A DNA stretch of 64,000 bases, taken from Bin5 sp965200685. Its GTDB lineage: Bacteria; Chloroflexota; Anaerolineae; Caldilineales; Caldilineaceae. Positions 35,616 through 43,894 of this stretch are shown here, in pieces; the stretch's first letter is position 1; every line of letters begins with the position of its first letter. The notes beneath the pieces are model-generated. The model ran no database searches, had not been told where the DNA came from, and worked only from the letters and a program-made list of their open reading frames with translations. Where the stretch lies: NCBI GenBank assembly GCA_965200685.1, contig OZ241379.1, forward strand, positions 744,001 to 808,000, in the 5' to 3' direction. The position numbers were made by a program, and so were the translations under genes.

Positions 35616-36450
35616 ATACTCACAGTTGGACATCACCAAACACAAAGGCCAGGTGCTTGACAAGATTATGGCCTGGAAGCGCCAAGAGGTACCTCGCCAG
35701 ATGAAGGAAGTGCCTCTAGCACAGCTAAAGGCATTTGTGGCCATGACAGACCCACCCCTGGATTTTGCTGCCGCGCTCACCCGCGAACCAGGTGCCAGCC
35801 TCATCGCTGAAGTCAAACGGGCCAGCCCATCCAAAGGCCTGATCGCCCGGGACTGGTCGCCGACGGCCATTGCGGAAACTTACGCGGAGAACGGTGCTGC
35901 TGCCATCTCTTGCCTGACAGATGCCCGCTTTTTTCAGGGACAGCTCGCCTATCTAACGGAAATCAAAGAGCATCTCAAAAAGCGGGCTACGCCGGTCCTG
36001 CGTAAGGAATTCATCTATCATCCCTATCAGGTATACGAAGCACGTCTGGCCGGGGCCGATGCCTTGCTGCTGATTGTGGCCGTGCTCGGGGAGGCCGAAC
36101 TACGGGAGTTGCTGCGCCTGAGCAATCGCTTGGGAATGGCCGCGCTCGTGGAAGTCCATGACACAGCGGAATTGGACAGGGCCTTGGCCGCAGATGCCCA
36201 CATCATCGGTGTCAACAATCGCGATCTGAAGACGTTCAAGGTGGATATTGAAAACACTGCCCGGCTGCGAGAGCAGATCCCAGCGGACACGGTCGTCGTG
36301 AGCGAGAGTGGCATCCGCGATCAGGGCGATGTGAAGCGAATGGCAGAGATAGGCTGCGATGCCATTCTCGTGGGCGAGAGCTTCTGCAAACTACCCCAAG
36401 CGGAACGAGCCGCCAAGGTATGTGAATTTGTCAAAGCGGGAAAACCCTAA
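35599..36450 (+). CDS. trpC: Indole-3-glycerol phosphate synthase
   Basis: The 283-residue TIM-barrel enzyme ring-closes carboxyphenylamino-deoxyribulose phosphate. Signatures are SLIAEVKRASPSKGLIA (catalytic Lys), AISCLTDARFFQG, LRKEFIYHPYQVYEARLAGADALLL, IIGVNNRDLKTFKVD and VVSESGIRDQGDVKRM. The start overlaps trpD by 17 nt; AGGG 8 nt before ATG 35599 favours this start over a GTG at 35596 or an ATG at 35608. Confidence 0.96.
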   Translation: MSKMAKYSQLDITKHKGQVLDKIMAWKRQEVPRQMKEVPLAQLKAFVAMTDPPLDFAAALTREPGASLIAEVKRASPSKGLIARDWSPTAIAETYAENGAAAISCLTDARFFQGQLAYLTEIKEHLKKRATPVLRKEFIYHPYQVYEARLAGADALLLIVAVLGEAELRELLRLSNRLGMAALVEVHDTAELDRALAADAHIIGVNNRDLKTFKVDIENTARLREQIPADTVVVSESGIRDQGDVKRMAEIGCDAILVGESFCKLPQAERAAKVCEFVKAGKP

Positions 36451-36553
36451 CTGCAGTTCCTGTTCATTTGTAGCGGTTTGCCCGAATGGTAACAGCAAGG
36501 GGTCGATGAACTACTGGTGTTCAGGAACTTGAGAGAGAAGCAAAATCGATACA

Positions 36554-37222
36554 GTGTTGTTTGACCTAGACGGGACACTCGTCCAGCCTCTACATGTGCT
36601 GCTTCCCAAAAATCTAGATGAGTGGGGATATCCGCGGCCGGTGGAGGCTGTGAACCATGCCTTTCACGTCCAGATCGAATGGTTTTACGAGTACATGCAG
36701 GAGTTAGTCGCACAAGGCCGCGATGATCCCATGATCTGGTCCCGATACTACCGACGGATCGTCAAACACTTAGAAATCGAGGATGAAACCATCTACAGAC
36801 GGATGCAAGAATTCTTTTCCACACCGCCGACACCGCCCCTCTTCGGCGATGTCAGGCCCACCTTGGCACGATTAGCGTCCGGACCCTGGCGTTTGGGAAT
36901 CATCACCCAGCGCGGCCGTGGCGAGGCTACGCAGTTCCTATCCGATCACGGCCTCTTGGAGCTGTTCGCTGTAATCGTGGCTGGCGATGACGGACGTGGG
37001 CGCAAACCAGCAGCCGAGCCGTTTCAGCATGCTATGTCGGTGCTGGACACATCGCCCCACAAAACTGTCTTTATCGGCGACCGGATCGACGACGACTGCG
37101 CCGGGGCCCTATCCGCTGGTCTGCAACCATTTCTCATCGACCGCCGCCAGATCCACCGGCCCTCGCCTGATGGCCACTACATTTTGCTACGTTCTCTCGA
37201 CCAACTGCTCAATTTTCTATAA
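36554..37222 (+). CDS. HAD-superfamily phosphatase in the trp operon
   Basis: The 222-residue HAD hydrolase begins MLFDLDGTLVQP (nucleophile Asp4, acid Asp6), with motif II in LGIITQRG, the motif III lysine in GRGRKPAAEPF, and motif IV FIGDRIDDDCAGALSAG. GTG 36554 is the only standard start near the motif. The family normally has 3-4 residues more (IDTV here), so initiation at ATC 36545, which has GAGAGAAG upstream, is conceivable. It lies between trpC and trpF; a house-cleaning or serine/phosphoribosyl phosphatase role is only a guess. Confidence 0.78.
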   Translation: MLFDLDGTLVQPLHVLLPKNLDEWGYPRPVEAVNHAFHVQIEWFYEYMQELVAQGRDDPMIWSRYYRRIVKHLEIEDETIYRRMQEFFSTPPTPPLFGDVRPTLARLASGPWRLGIITQRGRGEATQFLSDHGLLELFAVIVAGDDGRGRKPAAEPFQHAMSVLDTSPHKTVFIGDRIDDDCAGALSAGLQPFLIDRRQIHRPSPDGHYILLRSLDQLLNFL

Positions 37223-37240
37223 ATATCTGCGAGCCGATCC

Positions 37241-37900
37241 ATGACCCGTGTAAAAATCTGTGGCATTACAAATTTCAAAGATGCTCTGTTGGCTGTTGAT
37301 GCTGGCGCGGACTATTTGGGGTTCATCTTTTTCCCAAAGTCCCCCCGCTATATCTCACCAGCGCGGGCCGTGGGAATCATCGCACAGATGAGGGCTGCGC
37401 CTACCCGACAGCCCCAATTCATCGGCGTCTTCGTCAACGAACCCCTAGGACGGATAGAGCACATGATCCATCATGTGGGTCTGGACTACGCGCAATTGCA
37501 CGGAGATGAACCGCCAGCCCTGCTCAAAGCACTCCAGAGACGCGGATTTAAGGCACTCAGGCCCACAAGTAGCTCCGAAGCCAAGATCGAGGCGGAATGG
37601 TATGCAGATCTGGCTCCAAACGACGGGCCCCAGCTTCTCATCGACGCCTACGATGCCAAAGAGTACGGCGGTACCGGCAAAAAGGCCGATTGGCAGGCCG
37701 CGGCCGGCCTAGGCCAGATCTACCCCCGCTTGATGCTGGCCGGCGGCTTGACGCCGCAGAATGTCGCCAGTGCTGTAGAAACCGTGCAACCTTGGGCGGT
37801 CGATGTGAGCAGCGGCGTTGAAATCGAACCTGGGCGCAAAGATGCGGACAAAGTGCATGCATTTGTTTACGCGGCCAAAGGAGAAGCATGGAACTATTAG
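37241..37900 (+). CDS. trpF: Phosphoribosylanthranilate isomerase
   Basis: The 219-residue TIM barrel catalyses the Amadori rearrangement. It begins MTRVKICGITNFKDALLAVD (catalytic Cys7), with ADYLGFIFFPKSPRYIS, IGVFVNEPLGRIEH, YAQLHGDEPP, LLIDAYDAKEYGGTGKKADW (catalytic Asp) and MLAGGLTPQNVASAVE. Its 3' end overlaps aroC by 13 nt. The family-typical length supports the ATG. Confidence 0.96.
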   Translation: MTRVKICGITNFKDALLAVDAGADYLGFIFFPKSPRYISPARAVGIIAQMRAAPTRQPQFIGVFVNEPLGRIEHMIHHVGLDYAQLHGDEPPALLKALQRRGFKALRPTSSSEAKIEAEWYADLAPNDGPQLLIDAYDAKEYGGTGKKADWQAAAGLGQIYPRLMLAGGLTPQNVASAVETVQPWAVDVSSGVEIEPGRKDADKVHAFVYAAKGEAWNY

Positions 37901-39141
37901 GTGGCCCTCTTTTCGCAGTTGCCGGCGCGGGCGAATCCCACGGACCCGGCATGACGACGATCATTTTCGGTTGTCCACCGGGCCTACGTATTCGCCGGGA
38001 AGATATACAACAGTACCTAGAACGCCGGCGACCTGGAGGCAACCGGCACGGTACACCCCGCCAAGAAGCGGATAGAGTGATCTTGCTCTCTGGGATATAC
38101 GCTGAAGGAGAGATCGACCGCCTCTTGTCCGGGCCGACCATCGCCGTTCACAGCGAAGAGGCCAGCTCCGAAACAGAAAGCTACGAAGAGGGCTACACTA
38201 CCGGCGAACCTATCGCTGCCTTGGTGCTCTCCACCTCCAAACGCTCTCGTCACTACGCGCAGTTCGCCGGCCCCAGCGGCCAGGTCCGACCCGGCCATAC
38301 AGACCTAGTGAAGTATCACAAATCCCAAGGCTTTGTGGATATCCGCGGCGGCGGACGCTCTAGCTACCGCTCCACAATCTCTGATGTCATCGGCGGCTCT
38401 ATCGCCCGCATCTTTTTACAAGAACAGTTCAACACTGTTATTCTGTCGTCGATTTCACAGGTCGGCCCCCTCCAAACCGATTTAAGTCTGGCGCAACATT
38501 TCCAGAACATCATACAGAAACAGGAAACCCACACGATCTCGCCAGAAGCCATCGCCATGGTAGAGGCAAAGCTAGACGAAGCGGAAATCCGTTCTCTCGA
38601 TCCAGAATTTGCCCAAGAAGCCGGACACCTGATCAAACGTACTCGCATCTTGGGGGATTCCTTGGGGGCAGCCGTGGAAGTGGTGGCGGTCAACCCGCCA
38701 TCCCTCGTAGGTGAACCTCTTTACCAGAGCCTAAAGGTGCGGCTGATGGGCGCGCTCGGCGGCCTCAACGCAGCCCAATCCTGCGAAGTGGGAGATGGCG
38801 TGCAAGTGATCCCCCGGCAAGGCAGCGAGAACAATGACCCGATTCGCCGCAGTGGCTACCAAGCCAACAGCCACGGTGGCCTCATCGGCGGCATGACCAC
38901 CGGCTCACCGCTGGTGTGTCGGGTCGGTTTCAAGCCCACTTCAACTATCCTGAAAACCCAACAATCGGTGCGTAAGAATCTGCAGGAGATCGACTTTGCC
39001 CTAGAGAAGGGCCGACACGACCCCTGCGTAGGCGTGCGAGCGGGGGTAACGCTGGAATCCCGTATGGCGATTGAACTGATGAACGCGGTCCTGCTGCACC
39101 AGACAAGCCGGGTGGATCCGGCAGATTTCAGGCTTTTCTAA
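37888..39141 (+). CDS. aroC: Chorismate synthase
   Basis: The 417-residue FMN-dependent enzyme converts EPSP to chorismate, the branch point for all aromatic amino acids. Signatures are GAGESHGPGMTTIIFGCPPG, VDIRGGGRSSYRSTISDVIGG and NSHGGLIGGMTTGSPLVCRVGFKPTSTI. AAGGAG lies 5 nt before the ATG. It is about 30-50 residues longer than the usual 360-390 because of extra loop sequence in the middle (TDLSLAQHFQNIIQKQETHT), while the active-site histidines and arginines are kept. It overlaps trpF and is adjacent to aroKB. Confidence 0.96.
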   Translation: MELLGGPLFAVAGAGESHGPGMTTIIFGCPPGLRIRREDIQQYLERRRPGGNRHGTPRQEADRVILLSGIYAEGEIDRLLSGPTIAVHSEEASSETESYEEGYTTGEPIAALVLSTSKRSRHYAQFAGPSGQVRPGHTDLVKYHKSQGFVDIRGGGRSSYRSTISDVIGGSIARIFLQEQFNTVILSSISQVGPLQTDLSLAQHFQNIIQKQETHTISPEAIAMVEAKLDEAEIRSLDPEFAQEAGHLIKRTRILGDSLGAAVEVVAVNPPSLVGEPLYQSLKVRLMGALGGLNAAQSCEVGDGVQVIPRQGSENNDPIRRSGYQANSHGGLIGGMTTGSPLVCRVGFKPTSTILKTQQSVRKNLQEIDFALEKGRHDPCVGVRAGVTLESRMAIELMNAVLLHQTSRVDPADFRLF

Positions 39142-39142
39142 G

Positions 39143-40858
39143 GTGAAGTACAGGAAGAATCTAAAATGCGGAGTAGACCCCGTGGAGAATTCACAGATTT
39201 CTGACACTGCTGATCCGTTGGCCAAGAACCGCAACCTAACGATTACCGGCTTTATGGGAACAGGCAAAACGACTGTTGGCCATATGCTGGCGGAACGACT
39301 CGGCCGCCAGTTCGTTGATATGGACGAATGCCTTGAGACGGAGTTGGGGAAGACGATTGCACAGGTCTTTGCCGATGAAGGCGAGGAGGTGTTCCGGCAG
39401 GCAGAAGCCCGCTTGTGTCAAGCACTCGCCCAGAAATCCGGGCTGGTGATCGCTACCGGCGGTGGTGCTCTGGTGAATACGGAGAACCGGCAAGCCCTGG
39501 CCGCCAGCGGGCCAATCATCTGCCTGACCGCCGGCATTGATACAATTTTGCAGCGGGTCGAGGCATTTGAAGACCGACCGCTGTTGCCGGGGGACCGGGA
39601 CACGAAACGCGGAAACATTGAACAGCTACTGTTACGCCGTCGGGAGGCCTATGGGCAGATTCCTCTACATGTGCCAACGGACGGTATTGACCCGCCAACG
39701 GTTGTGGAACGGGTCGTGGAAATTCTAGCGGGCAATGACGAAATCCCCGACATCACTCGCATCTCTGTATCTTTGAATGGTCCGCCAGCAGAGGGCATCG
39801 GCGGGCAAATCAAACAGGCACAAGAACACTATCACATCTGCATCGGCGAGGGGATTCTGGCACATGCTGGCCGCCTACTGGCCAATCGCTCTCTGGCAAA
39901 AGGGAAAGCCGCTATCGTCTCCAACCCGGACATCGCTGCCCACTTCGCCCAGAGACTCAGCGAAAGTCTACAGCAAGAAGGCTATGAGCCGGTCATATGT
40001 ACTGTACCGGAAGGGGAAGCCCACAAGACCCTCGCCAATATTCACAGCCTGTACGATCAGTTTCTGGCCGCGGGGTTGGACCGACATAGCCCTGTCATCA
40101 GCCTCGGTGGCGGTGTCATCGGTGATATGGCCGGCTTCGCGGCAGCTACCTATCTGCGGGGCGTGCCGTTTGTACAGATTCCTACATCGCTATTAGCGAT
40201 GGTAGATGCATCGGTCGGCGGCAAGACAGGCGTGGACTTGGCCCAGGGCAAGAATCTGGTAGGGGCATTCAAGCAGCCGACTGTTGTGATCATCGACCCG
40301 ACGGTCCTCTCCCAACTGCCAAGAGAGGAATTTCGGGCCGGCCTGGCCGAGATCGTCAAGCATGGCATTCTAGGGGCACCGGAGCTGTTCCGCCAATTGG
40401 AGGCGGAAGGGCCGACGAATCTGACCCGGCTGATCGCGGACGCGGTGTGGGTGAAGGTGGATGTGGTGATGGAGGACCCGTTTGAACAGGGCCGTCGCGC
40501 CACGCTCAATCTGGGCCATACATTCGGCCATGCCATTGAGCAGGTGAGTGGCTATCGACTGCGACACGGGGAGGCGGTAGCCATCGGCACTGTAGCCGCG
40601 ACACGGATGGCAGTGGCCTTAGGCCGCTGCGCGCCGGAAACGGCAACTCGCATCGAAGCCTGCCTAGAAAGGTTGGGCCTACCCACATCCGCCAAAGGCC
40701 TCGATCTAGACGACGTATACCGCATGATGTTCCAAGACAAAAAGCGCAAAGGGAGGATGCTGCGGTTTATCATTCCGCAAGCGATTGGGGATGTGGTGAT
40801 CATCAACGACCCAGGCGCGGAATTTGTGCGGAGGGCATTGGCATCCGTACTGGAGTAA
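39143..40858 (+). CDS. aroKB: Bifunctional shikimate kinase / 3-dehydroquinate synthase
   Basis: The 571-residue fusion has shikimate kinase at about 30-195, with P-loop TGFMGTGKTTVGHML, FVDMDECLE, the FRQAEA stretch and ATGGGALVN, and lid residues RPLLPGDRDTKRG. 3-Dehydroquinate synthase runs from about 215 to the end, with NAD/metal motifs VPEGEAHKTL, ISLGGGVIGDMAGFAAATYLR, PTSLLAMVDASVGGKTGVD and NLGHTFGHAIEQ. The two enzymes act at steps 2 and 5 of the pathway. GTG 39143 starts 1 nt after aroC. A GTG at 39182, with GGAG 8 nt upstream, is an alternative and would cost no domain. Confidence 0.95.
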   Translation: MKYRKNLKCGVDPVENSQISDTADPLAKNRNLTITGFMGTGKTTVGHMLAERLGRQFVDMDECLETELGKTIAQVFADEGEEVFRQAEARLCQALAQKSGLVIATGGGALVNTENRQALAASGPIICLTAGIDTILQRVEAFEDRPLLPGDRDTKRGNIEQLLLRRREAYGQIPLHVPTDGIDPPTVVERVVEILAGNDEIPDITRISVSLNGPPAEGIGGQIKQAQEHYHICIGEGILAHAGRLLANRSLAKGKAAIVSNPDIAAHFAQRLSESLQQEGYEPVICTVPEGEAHKTLANIHSLYDQFLAAGLDRHSPVISLGGGVIGDMAGFAAATYLRGVPFVQIPTSLLAMVDASVGGKTGVDLAQGKNLVGAFKQPTVVIIDPTVLSQLPREEFRAGLAEIVKHGILGAPELFRQLEAEGPTNLTRLIADAVWVKVDVVMEDPFEQGRRATLNLGHTFGHAIEQVSGYRLRHGEAVAIGTVAATRMAVALGRCAPETATRIEACLERLGLPTSAKGLDLDDVYRMMFQDKKRKGRMLRFIIPQAIGDVVIINDPGAEFVRRALASVLE

Positions 40859-40909
40859 ATCCGGCGAGCTGTGGCTTTCCCTATCATCAAACCAAAATAC
40901 GAGCTGACA

Positions 40910-41356
40910 ATGGCAAACATCTCTGTAGTACACGGGCCGAATCTGAATCTGCTGGGCATGCGGGAGCGGTCGATTTACGGCAATGTGACTCTGGCAACGA
41001 TCAACCGGGCATTGGTAGCCGCGGCCGGGGATGACAATGAAATCCAGACGTTCCAGAGCAATCACGAGGGCGCACTGATCGATGAGATGCAGCGCGCGCG
41101 GGAGTGGGCTGACGGTCTGCTGCTGAACCCCGGCGCGTTCACCCACTACTCCTACGCCATCCGGGATGCGGTGGCAGGGGTCGCCCTGCCAACAGTCGAG
41201 GTTCACCTGAGCAATATCCACAGCCGAGAGGAATTCCGCCATCGATCCGTGATCGCCCCTGTCTGCATCGGGCAGATCAGCGGTTTTGGCTGGCGCAGTT
41301 ATCTGTTAGGCCTACAAGGGCTGCTGGCCTATTTGTGCGAAAATCAGGCCGCTTGA
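40910..41356 (+). CDS. aroQ: Type II 3-dehydroquinate dehydratase
   Basis: The 148-residue product has the normal length from ATG 40910; the upstream GTG at 40871 would add 13 unconserved residues. The family start VVHGPNLNLLGMRE is followed by the active-site Tyr in RSIYGNVT, FQSNHEGALIDEMQRA, LLNPGAFTHYSYAIRDA and the proton-donor His in TVEVHLSNIHSREEFRHRS. It forms dodecamers that dehydrate dehydroquinate. It is the last gene of the plus-strand cluster; no clear terminator follows. Confidence 0.95.
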   Translation: MANISVVHGPNLNLLGMRERSIYGNVTLATINRALVAAAGDDNEIQTFQSNHEGALIDEMQRAREWADGLLLNPGAFTHYSYAIRDAVAGVALPTVEVHLSNIHSREEFRHRSVIAPVCIGQISGFGWRSYLLGLQGLLAYLCENQAA

Positions 41357-41357
41357 G

Positions 41358-41387
41358 TTCACCGATCTGCCATGTCCGTGCTATACT
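41358..41387 (+). promoter_or_regulatory. Extended -10 promoter before the orphan binding protein
   Basis: TATACT (41382-41387) preceded by GTGC is an extended -10; the best -35 (TTCACC at 41358-41363, 18-bp spacer) is weak. Confidence 0.4.
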
Positions 41388-41483
41388 GTCTGGCTGACAT
41401 ATCAAATTGGACTTGCTCACGTCTCAGAGGTGGTCCAGATTCACCTCTTCTGATCAACTGAGCTGTTTTCACTACACCTCCAG

Positions 41484-42818
41484 ATGTTCCGATTTCGCTG
41501 GCAACTCCTCTGGACGCTCTTGACAATGTGCATACTGGTTGTGCTGACCAGGGCTAGTGCTCCCCCCATGGCCATGCGACCATCGCCTACTGCTCACGTA
41601 GCGCACACTGCCGAAGAGCGCGGAGGGACACTCACTTCGGCACCCACCCCTACCCAGCCGCCCGCTACGCCGACTCCCACCACAATGCCGACACCAACAC
41701 GGATACCGACGGGAACGGTCGTTCTGTGGCACAGTTGGACAGGACAGGATAGCGATGCACTGCTCGAAATTCTGACCAGCTTCCACCAGCAACAACCAAA
41801 AATTCGGGTCGAAACGCTCTTTGTAGCCTACGGCGACCTACCCGATGCCTACGCAAGTGCAGTACGTGCCGGCAGTGGTCCGGATCTGATGTTGGCACCC
41901 AACTGGTGGCTACCGGATCTGGTGGCGGTGGATGTCCTGCTACCCCTGGAGAACAAGATCTCCAAGGAGGAGCGCATGCAATTCATCCCGGCAGCCATTG
42001 AAAATCTTTCCCTTGAGGGGATGCTGTACGGCCTGCCAACAAATTACGAATTGGTGGCACTGTACTACAATAAGCGGCTGTTACCTGAGGCGAATCTGCC
42101 GCGCACGACAGAGGATTTCATCGATCTGGCCCTAGCATCCCCTTCCCAAGGGGTCGGTATCTACACGAATTTTTACCACATCTTCTGGGGCATCCCGGCC
42201 TACGGCAGTACGCTTTTTGATGACGATGGCCGAGTGATTATAGAACAGACAGCGGGGACAGCGAATTTTCTCGGCTGGCTGCTGCGAGCCAAAAACACAC
42301 CCGGTATTTTCGTCGATCTGGACTATGGAATGCTCATCGACCGCTTTAAGAAAGAAGAGTACGCCTTTTTCATTGACGGACCATGGAGTGCCGGGGAGTT
42401 GTGGGAGGTATTTGGCCAAGATTTAGGTGTATCCTCGCTGCCGGCCGGACCTGTAGGGCCAGCCCGACCGTGGTTAAGTACTGATGGCGTCTTTCTGAAC
42501 CCGACGATCACTGCCCAGCAGCAGGAACTGGCCCTGCTCATGGCCCGACATCTGACAAATGCCGAAAGTGCTTCACACCTGGCCCAGATCGCGGGCCGCC
42601 TGCCCGCGCATGTGGCTGCGAACCCCGGCAGCAACCCATTGGTGGCCGGGTTTATGGCACAAGGTGCTAGCGCGATTCCTGAACCCCACCGCCGAGAGAT
42701 AAACGAAGTGTGGGGCTATGCCGGGGATATGATTGGAAAGGTGCTCAGCGGCGACGCGACGCCGGAGGAGGCTGTATTGGAAGCGGCGACCCTGATAAAT
42801 GAAGCGAATGGAAAGTAG
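41484..42818 (+). CDS. Orphan extracellular solute-binding protein (MalE-like)
   Basis: The 444-residue product has a hydrophobic N-terminal segment (LLWTLLTMCILVVLTRASA) but no clear lipobox cysteine. A long Pro/Thr spacer follows (PTPTQPPATPTPTTMPTPTR), then TVVLWHSWTGQDSDALLEIL and a family 1 solute-binding fold (YGLPTNYELVALYYNKRLLP, EYAFFIDGPWSAGELWEVFG). It is probably anchored by an uncleaved signal or exported. No permease or ATPase gene accompanies it here. It overlaps the next gene by 20 nt, suggesting shared expression. Confidence 0.82.
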   Translation: MFRFRWQLLWTLLTMCILVVLTRASAPPMAMRPSPTAHVAHTAEERGGTLTSAPTPTQPPATPTPTTMPTPTRIPTGTVVLWHSWTGQDSDALLEILTSFHQQQPKIRVETLFVAYGDLPDAYASAVRAGSGPDLMLAPNWWLPDLVAVDVLLPLENKISKEERMQFIPAAIENLSLEGMLYGLPTNYELVALYYNKRLLPEANLPRTTEDFIDLALASPSQGVGIYTNFYHIFWGIPAYGSTLFDDDGRVIIEQTAGTANFLGWLLRAKNTPGIFVDLDYGMLIDRFKKEEYAFFIDGPWSAGELWEVFGQDLGVSSLPAGPVGPARPWLSTDGVFLNPTITAQQQELALLMARHLTNAESASHLAQIAGRLPAHVAANPGSNPLVAGFMAQGASAIPEPHRREINEVWGYAGDMIGKVLSGDATPEEAVLEAATLINEANGK

Positions 42819-43887
42819 CCAATCAATGGCCAGAGAACAGCAGAGCGTGGAGAAGAATGAATACCGAAGAATGAATACCCTAGATGACGGCTTTGACAAG
42901 AGCCACAGCGTACCGCTGCCGCGCTTTAATCTGGCGACCATGTCCGGCGTGCATCTAGGCAGTCGTACACAACAGTTTTACAGAATTCATCTGCATGAAA
43001 AAGATGACACAATCCGCTGGGGAGTGTTGTTTCAGGATGAAAAGGGCAATGAGGCCTTACATCGTTTCATAGAAGTGGACGGGGCGATCACCATACAAGC
43101 GGAACCGTTTTGGACGAGTACAGGGGCTGACATCCTTGCTTCCGGGCTTTCCGTACGTACCTGCGGCACATGTACATTCTGGACAGCCCAGCGTTCGAGC
43201 GCACGCTCCGATACTCCCGAACGAGTAAACGAGGCAGCAATCCCGCCCAGAGTAGGAAGCTGCCTAGTCCGCCGCGCAGGGCAAGCCATCCAGACCGCAG
43301 ACAGACAAGGTACGCAGGCAGCAGCACTGCTATACCAGACAGCCCTGGGCCTTGATTGTACCCACTGGCAGCGGCGGACGGACGAAGATATAAGAGCAGC
43401 CGAGAAAGAAATGCCAATCGCAGACGAAGAAGGAAGGCCAAAGGCACCAAGGACATGGTGGGGCCGCTTGATTGATGGTGTTCGAGCCAGGCCCGGCAGG
43501 ATGGCGGCCAACCAGCCACCTACTGTGCAGGAACACAGCGGTGTGGGCGCGGGCACAGAATCCTGTCTGATCTGCCATGGGCGCATGGCAAACCTGGGGG
43601 CCCTGAGTGTTTCATCTGCCGAAGGGGACAAACAGACATTCAGTCTGTGGCGCTGCCGAGTGTGTCTGACGCTGTTTCTGAATGACTGGACAGACCGCTG
43701 GGAGCGGCTGGATACCCTAGACACAGAAGAACGCTACTACCGCTTGTCGCCGGCCGAGGCCTCTCATTTTTTGCAGATCAGCCAACAGGTGGCAGGCGGC
43801 ACACACCCGGCCCCACAACAACAGCAGATTGTGGCACTTTTACAGGGCCTGAAGCCCCTAAGCCATCAGGTGCGGCAGGGAAGGTAG
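42799..43887 (+). CDS. Cysteine-rich protein of unknown function
   Basis: The 362-residue product is unrecognised. It has a TCGTCTFW cluster near residue 120, isolated cysteines later (GSCLVRR, LDCTHW), and a C-terminal zinc-ribbon-like pair, SCLICHGRMANLG about 30 residues before WRCRVCLTLFLND. No TM segment or signal peptide is visible. The middle is Arg/Ala/Glu-rich and low in hydrophobics. Start choices at 42799, near 42826 and near 42871 are open. It is sandwiched between the binding protein and the M23 peptidase, 7 nt before the latter. Confidence 0.6.
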   Translation: MKRMESSQSMAREQQSVEKNEYRRMNTLDDGFDKSHSVPLPRFNLATMSGVHLGSRTQQFYRIHLHEKDDTIRWGVLFQDEKGNEALHRFIEVDGAITIQAEPFWTSTGADILASGLSVRTCGTCTFWTAQRSSARSDTPERVNEAAIPPRVGSCLVRRAGQAIQTADRQGTQAAALLYQTALGLDCTHWQRRTDEDIRAAEKEMPIADEEGRPKAPRTWWGRLIDGVRARPGRMAANQPPTVQEHSGVGAGTESCLICHGRMANLGALSVSSAEGDKQTFSLWRCRVCLTLFLNDWTDRWERLDTLDTEERYYRLSPAEASHFLQISQQVAGGTHPAPQQQQIVALLQGLKPLSHQVRQGR

Positions 43888-43894
43888 ATTCATC

